A stretch of 17,131 nucleotides of DNA from Acidimicrobiales bacterium (GTDB taxonomy: Bacteria > Actinomycetota > Acidimicrobiia > Acidimicrobiales > SHLQ01): contig JABDJW010000236.1 of NCBI GenBank assembly GCA_013002375.1, forward strand, positions 1 through 17,131, written 5' to 3'. The position numbers and the translations under genes were made by a program. Below, in pieces: positions 15,465-17,131 of the stretch. How positions within the stretch are numbered: the stretch's first letter is position 1; each line of letters begins with the position of its first letter. Under the pieces are notes generated by a model. The model had not been told where the DNA came from. It saw only the letters and a program-made list of their open reading frames with translations, and searched no databases.

Positions 15465-15477
15465 CGTGCTCTCGCAT
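15328..15477 (-). CDS. Possible 49-residue basic peptide coupled to the HNH gene
   Basis: A short open frame starts with ATG overlapping the HNH-endonuclease stop (TGATG). It encodes a very basic peptide: HVRHKGGHFATRRRKHEGS, later a run of five Arg. The overlap would permit re-initiation. Against it, third-position GC is only about 65%, below that of the clear genes here, there is no ribosome binding site, and part of the frame lies in the repeat pair. Weak candidate. Confidence 0.22.
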   Translation of the reverse strand: MREHVRHKGGHFATRRRKHEGSLLQLRGTMGVRRLLPADAERRRRRAVA

Positions 15478-16841
15478 CAACATCGCGTTGGTCGCGGTGG
15501 TGGGGTTTCGTTGGGTGTGGCTGGTCGGGTGTGCCAGCGGATCGACTGTCGGTCGGGCGCTGGGTCGGCCTTATCGGTCCGACTGTCGGGGTCAGTGGTT
15601 TCGGCTGCGTTGTGGCCGGGTTTTCGGGCCGCGGGCGCGGCTCGTTCGAGGGTGAGTTTCTGGTCGTGCACGATGTGATGGCAGGAGTCGCACAACAGGG
15701 CCATTTGATCGACGTTTGTTTCGCCTCTGCCGGGGGCGTGCCATGGCATGAGGTGGTGCGCGTCGCATCGGAGGTAGTGGGCGCCGCAGAGAACGCAGCC
15801 GCCGTCGCGGGCCACCAGTGCCTTGAACTGGGCGGCGGTGGCCGAACGGATCTTCCGTCCTTGCCAGAGGATTTCGCCGTTGGTGTCGAATGCGGCCGCG
15901 ATGATGTCGGCGTTGCACATCATTCGATCGAGAACGCTCGGAGGCAGCCGCCCGCCCCCGGCCAACTCGGCGCCCGAGATCTCGCCGGTTGCGGGGTTGA
16001 GGGTGGTGGCGACCATGACGGTCGGCCGGCCGGCATTGGCTCGCGGGGCGGGCGTGGTGTGGCCGGATTCGTCGTTGGTGATATGTCCGGTGATCCGTCC
16101 GATGAACGCGTCGAACATCCGCTGCGGATGCGAGGTCTTGTGTGAGCCGGCGGGCAGGTCCCGGCCGCCGTCGAGCCGATATCGAAGATCGGCATCTTGC
16201 GTGAGGCGGTTCCAGGCTTCTTCGATCGACGCGCTGTCACCCGCCGCAGTGATGGCCTCGAGTCCGTCCTTGGTCGCAAACCGGCGTAGCCCTCGCAGTC
16301 GTCGCTGCTTGTCGTACTTCGCTTCGGTCTGGTCCGGGTCCTCGCGATCGTTCATCCAGCGCTTCACGATCACCCGAGCCTGATCAACCGGAGATGCCTC
16401 TACATCGGCGATCAGCTGCCCATCGGCAGCGGCAGAGCCATCGGACTTGGCCGCGGCATCGGCGATCGCATCGACTTGCTCGGTGGTCAACGCCCCGGTC
16501 CGTAGTTTGGTCGCCAGCACCGGATTCTGGTGCACGGCTTCGGCTCGTTTCGTGGCCCGCCGCACCGCATGTTTCGAATGACCGGCCGAACGGGCCAAGG
16601 TCGCCACTCGAGCATCCGCGGTACCCCCGGTCAATGCACTGGCCAAGGTTTCGACCTCGAGCGCATCGACCCAGCCCCGTATCGAGGCGAACAACGCCAT
16701 CGACCGGTCGGCCGGCAACGATTCCACGTGCGTCGCGAAGGGCGTGAACCAATCCTCGAGCGCGAATACCCCTACGCCAGCCCCTTCGGGTTGGATCGGG
16801 TCACGGCCCGCGATCGCTGGGTCAGGAAGCACAGCAGTCAT
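15477..16841 (-). CDS. DUF222 / 13E12-type HNH endonuclease
   Basis: A 454-residue protein with the layout of the actinobacterial 13E12-repeat family. It has a helical DUF222 domain (about residues 40-335; LARSAGHSKHAVRRATKRAEAV and the LTTEQVDAIADAA segment are typical) and an HNH nuclease domain at about 340-393. The zinc-binding and catalytic residues are present: C349-x2-C352, H362-H363, then C384-x2-C387-H388-H389 and H392. The last 55 residues are Pro/Arg-rich and probably disordered. It is presumably a DNA endonuclease, but the family has no settled function. ATG 16841 is preceded by GGGAGGTGA (16856 to 16848), an excellent ribosome binding site. A perfect LexA box lies 111 bases upstream. 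From memory, some 13E12 proteins of Mycobacterium tuberculosis belong to the LexA regulon, so damage induction is plausible. Confidence 0.93.
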   Translation of the reverse strand: MTAVLPDPAIAGRDPIQPEGAGVGVFALEDWFTPFATHVESLPADRSMALFASIRGWVDALEVETLASALTGGTADARVATLARSAGHSKHAVRRATKRAEAVHQNPVLATKLRTGALTTEQVDAIADAAAKSDGSAAADGQLIADVEASPVDQARVIVKRWMNDREDPDQTEAKYDKQRRLRGLRRFATKDGLEAITAAGDSASIEEAWNRLTQDADLRYRLDGGRDLPAGSHKTSHPQRMFDAFIGRITGHITNDESGHTTPAPRANAGRPTVMVATTLNPATGEISGAELAGGGRLPPSVLDRMMCNADIIAAAFDTNGEILWQGRKIRSATAAQFKALVARDGGCVLCGAHYLRCDAHHLMPWHAPGRGETNVDQMALLCDSCHHIVHDQKLTLERAAPAARKPGHNAAETTDPDSRTDKADPAPDRQSIRWHTRPATPNETPPPRPTRC

Positions 16842-16947
16842 GGATGGTCACCTCCCATCGGAAGGGTCAGCAGCTCAACCGAACCCGCATGAAGAGACGA
16901 GCAATCGGGAACTAGGCGGAATCAGGGGGAAGTGATTCAGTGAGAAC

Positions 16948-16976
16948 ACCTTATCGAACATATGTTCGATACGCAA
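16948..16976 (-). promoter_or_regulatory. Predicted LexA-controlled promoter of the HNH endonuclease gene
   Basis: On the minus strand TTGCGT (16976 to 16971) and TAAGGT (16953 to 16948) are separated by exactly 17 bases, and that spacer is almost entirely the LexA palindrome. LexA bound there would block RNA polymerase. The hexamers match consensus only partly (TTGnnn and TAnnnT), so the promoter is a prediction. Confidence 0.5.
16952..16971. promoter_or_regulatory. LexA-binding site (SOS box)
   Basis: TATCGAACATATGTTCGATA is a perfect 20-base palindrome and contains CGAAC-N4-GTTCG, the SOS-box consensus of Gram-positive bacteria and actinobacteria. It lies between two divergent starts: 111 bases from the HNH endonuclease and 63 bases from the partial gene at the right edge. 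A further CGAAC half-site is at 16980-16984, and CTTATCG/CGATAAG arms (16950-16956 and 16985-16991) form an outer inverted repeat. Confidence 0.85.
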
Positions 16977-17033
16977 CATCGAACCGATAAGTATCCGCAA
17001 CCTTCCGCGGAGCGTTGCCGCCATACTTTGTCG

Positions 17034-17131
17034 GTGACCGACTCCATCGACGGGCCCAACGCTCAGCCGCCTGACGAAGCGGCGGAATCCGGCGCCGCAA
17101 CGGTGCCGATGCAGTCAGGCCTACGTCGTTG
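17034..17131 (+). CDS. 5' end of a gene running off the window, possibly LexA-controlled
   Basis: A GTG at 17034 opens a frame that has no stop before the window end: 32 codons, beginning MTDSIDGPNAQPPDEAAESG. The N-terminus is acidic and Ala/Pro-rich, as in a disordered leader, and no family can be recognised from it. There is no ribosome binding site. CATACT at 17022-17027 or TACTTT at 17024-17029 could be a -10 for a leaderless start. The gene is divergent from the HNH endonuclease and shares the 192-base gap with the LexA box, so it could be an SOS gene (lexA itself cannot be excluded). Confidence 0.5.
   Translation, partial: MTDSIDGPNAQPPDEAAESGAATVPMQSGLRR

Overview
The window is about two-thirds G+C, with dense genes, frequent 1-4 base start/stop overlaps, GTG starts and probable leaderless promoters. 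Together with a DUF222/13E12-type HNH endonuclease, an actinobacterial-consensus LexA box (CGAAC-N4-GTTCG) and a form II CoxL-like molybdenum hydroxylase, this points to a high-GC actinobacterium. An Acidimicrobiia-like lineage (Ilumatobacter type) fits best, but that is inference from gene content; no rRNA or phylogenetic marker is present.

Layout. (1) 43-3168, + strand: three overlapping genes for membrane-anchored exported proteins (NTF2/FxLYD-like, invasin-type Ig-like, and an unassigned third). (2) 3209-5155: a GT2-GT4 fusion glycosyltransferase, closed by a strong intrinsic terminator that is a perfect 30-base palindrome. (3) 5224-5363: a control region with phased CTTGAG repeats and an inverted repeat. 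(4) 5364-10107, + strand: a tightly coupled five-part signalling operon: two small STAS proteins, a MOP-type flippase, a soluble hybrid histidine kinase (HisKA-HATPase-REC-HPt), an H-NOX haem sensor and a degenerate kinase whose phospho-accepting His is Arg. (5) 10129-10872, - strand: an OmpR-family response regulator converging on that operon. (6) 10950-14056, - strand: an orphan form II CoxL-like subunit followed by an enoyl-CoA hydratase. (7) 14087-15316, + strand: a divergent second crotonase lacking the hydratase glutamates, then a small membrane protein. (8) 15477-16841, - strand: a DUF222-HNH endonuclease behind a perfect LexA box that also faces a partial leaderless gene at the right edge.

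The most notable content is region 4 plus 5. It reads as a complete candidate nitric-oxide pathway: the H-NOX senses NO and controls a kinase that has no sensor of its own. Phosphate would pass H18 to D297 to H435 inside the kinase, then to D67 of the adjacent OmpR regulator. The regulator could bind the 11-bp-phased CTTGAG repeats ahead of the operon. The flippase in the operon, and the glycosyltransferase just upstream, suggest that a surface polysaccharide is one output. The STAS pair and the pseudokinase both lack the usual phosphorylated residue, which suggests binding or scaffold roles. The parts are visible in the sequence; the wiring is inferred.
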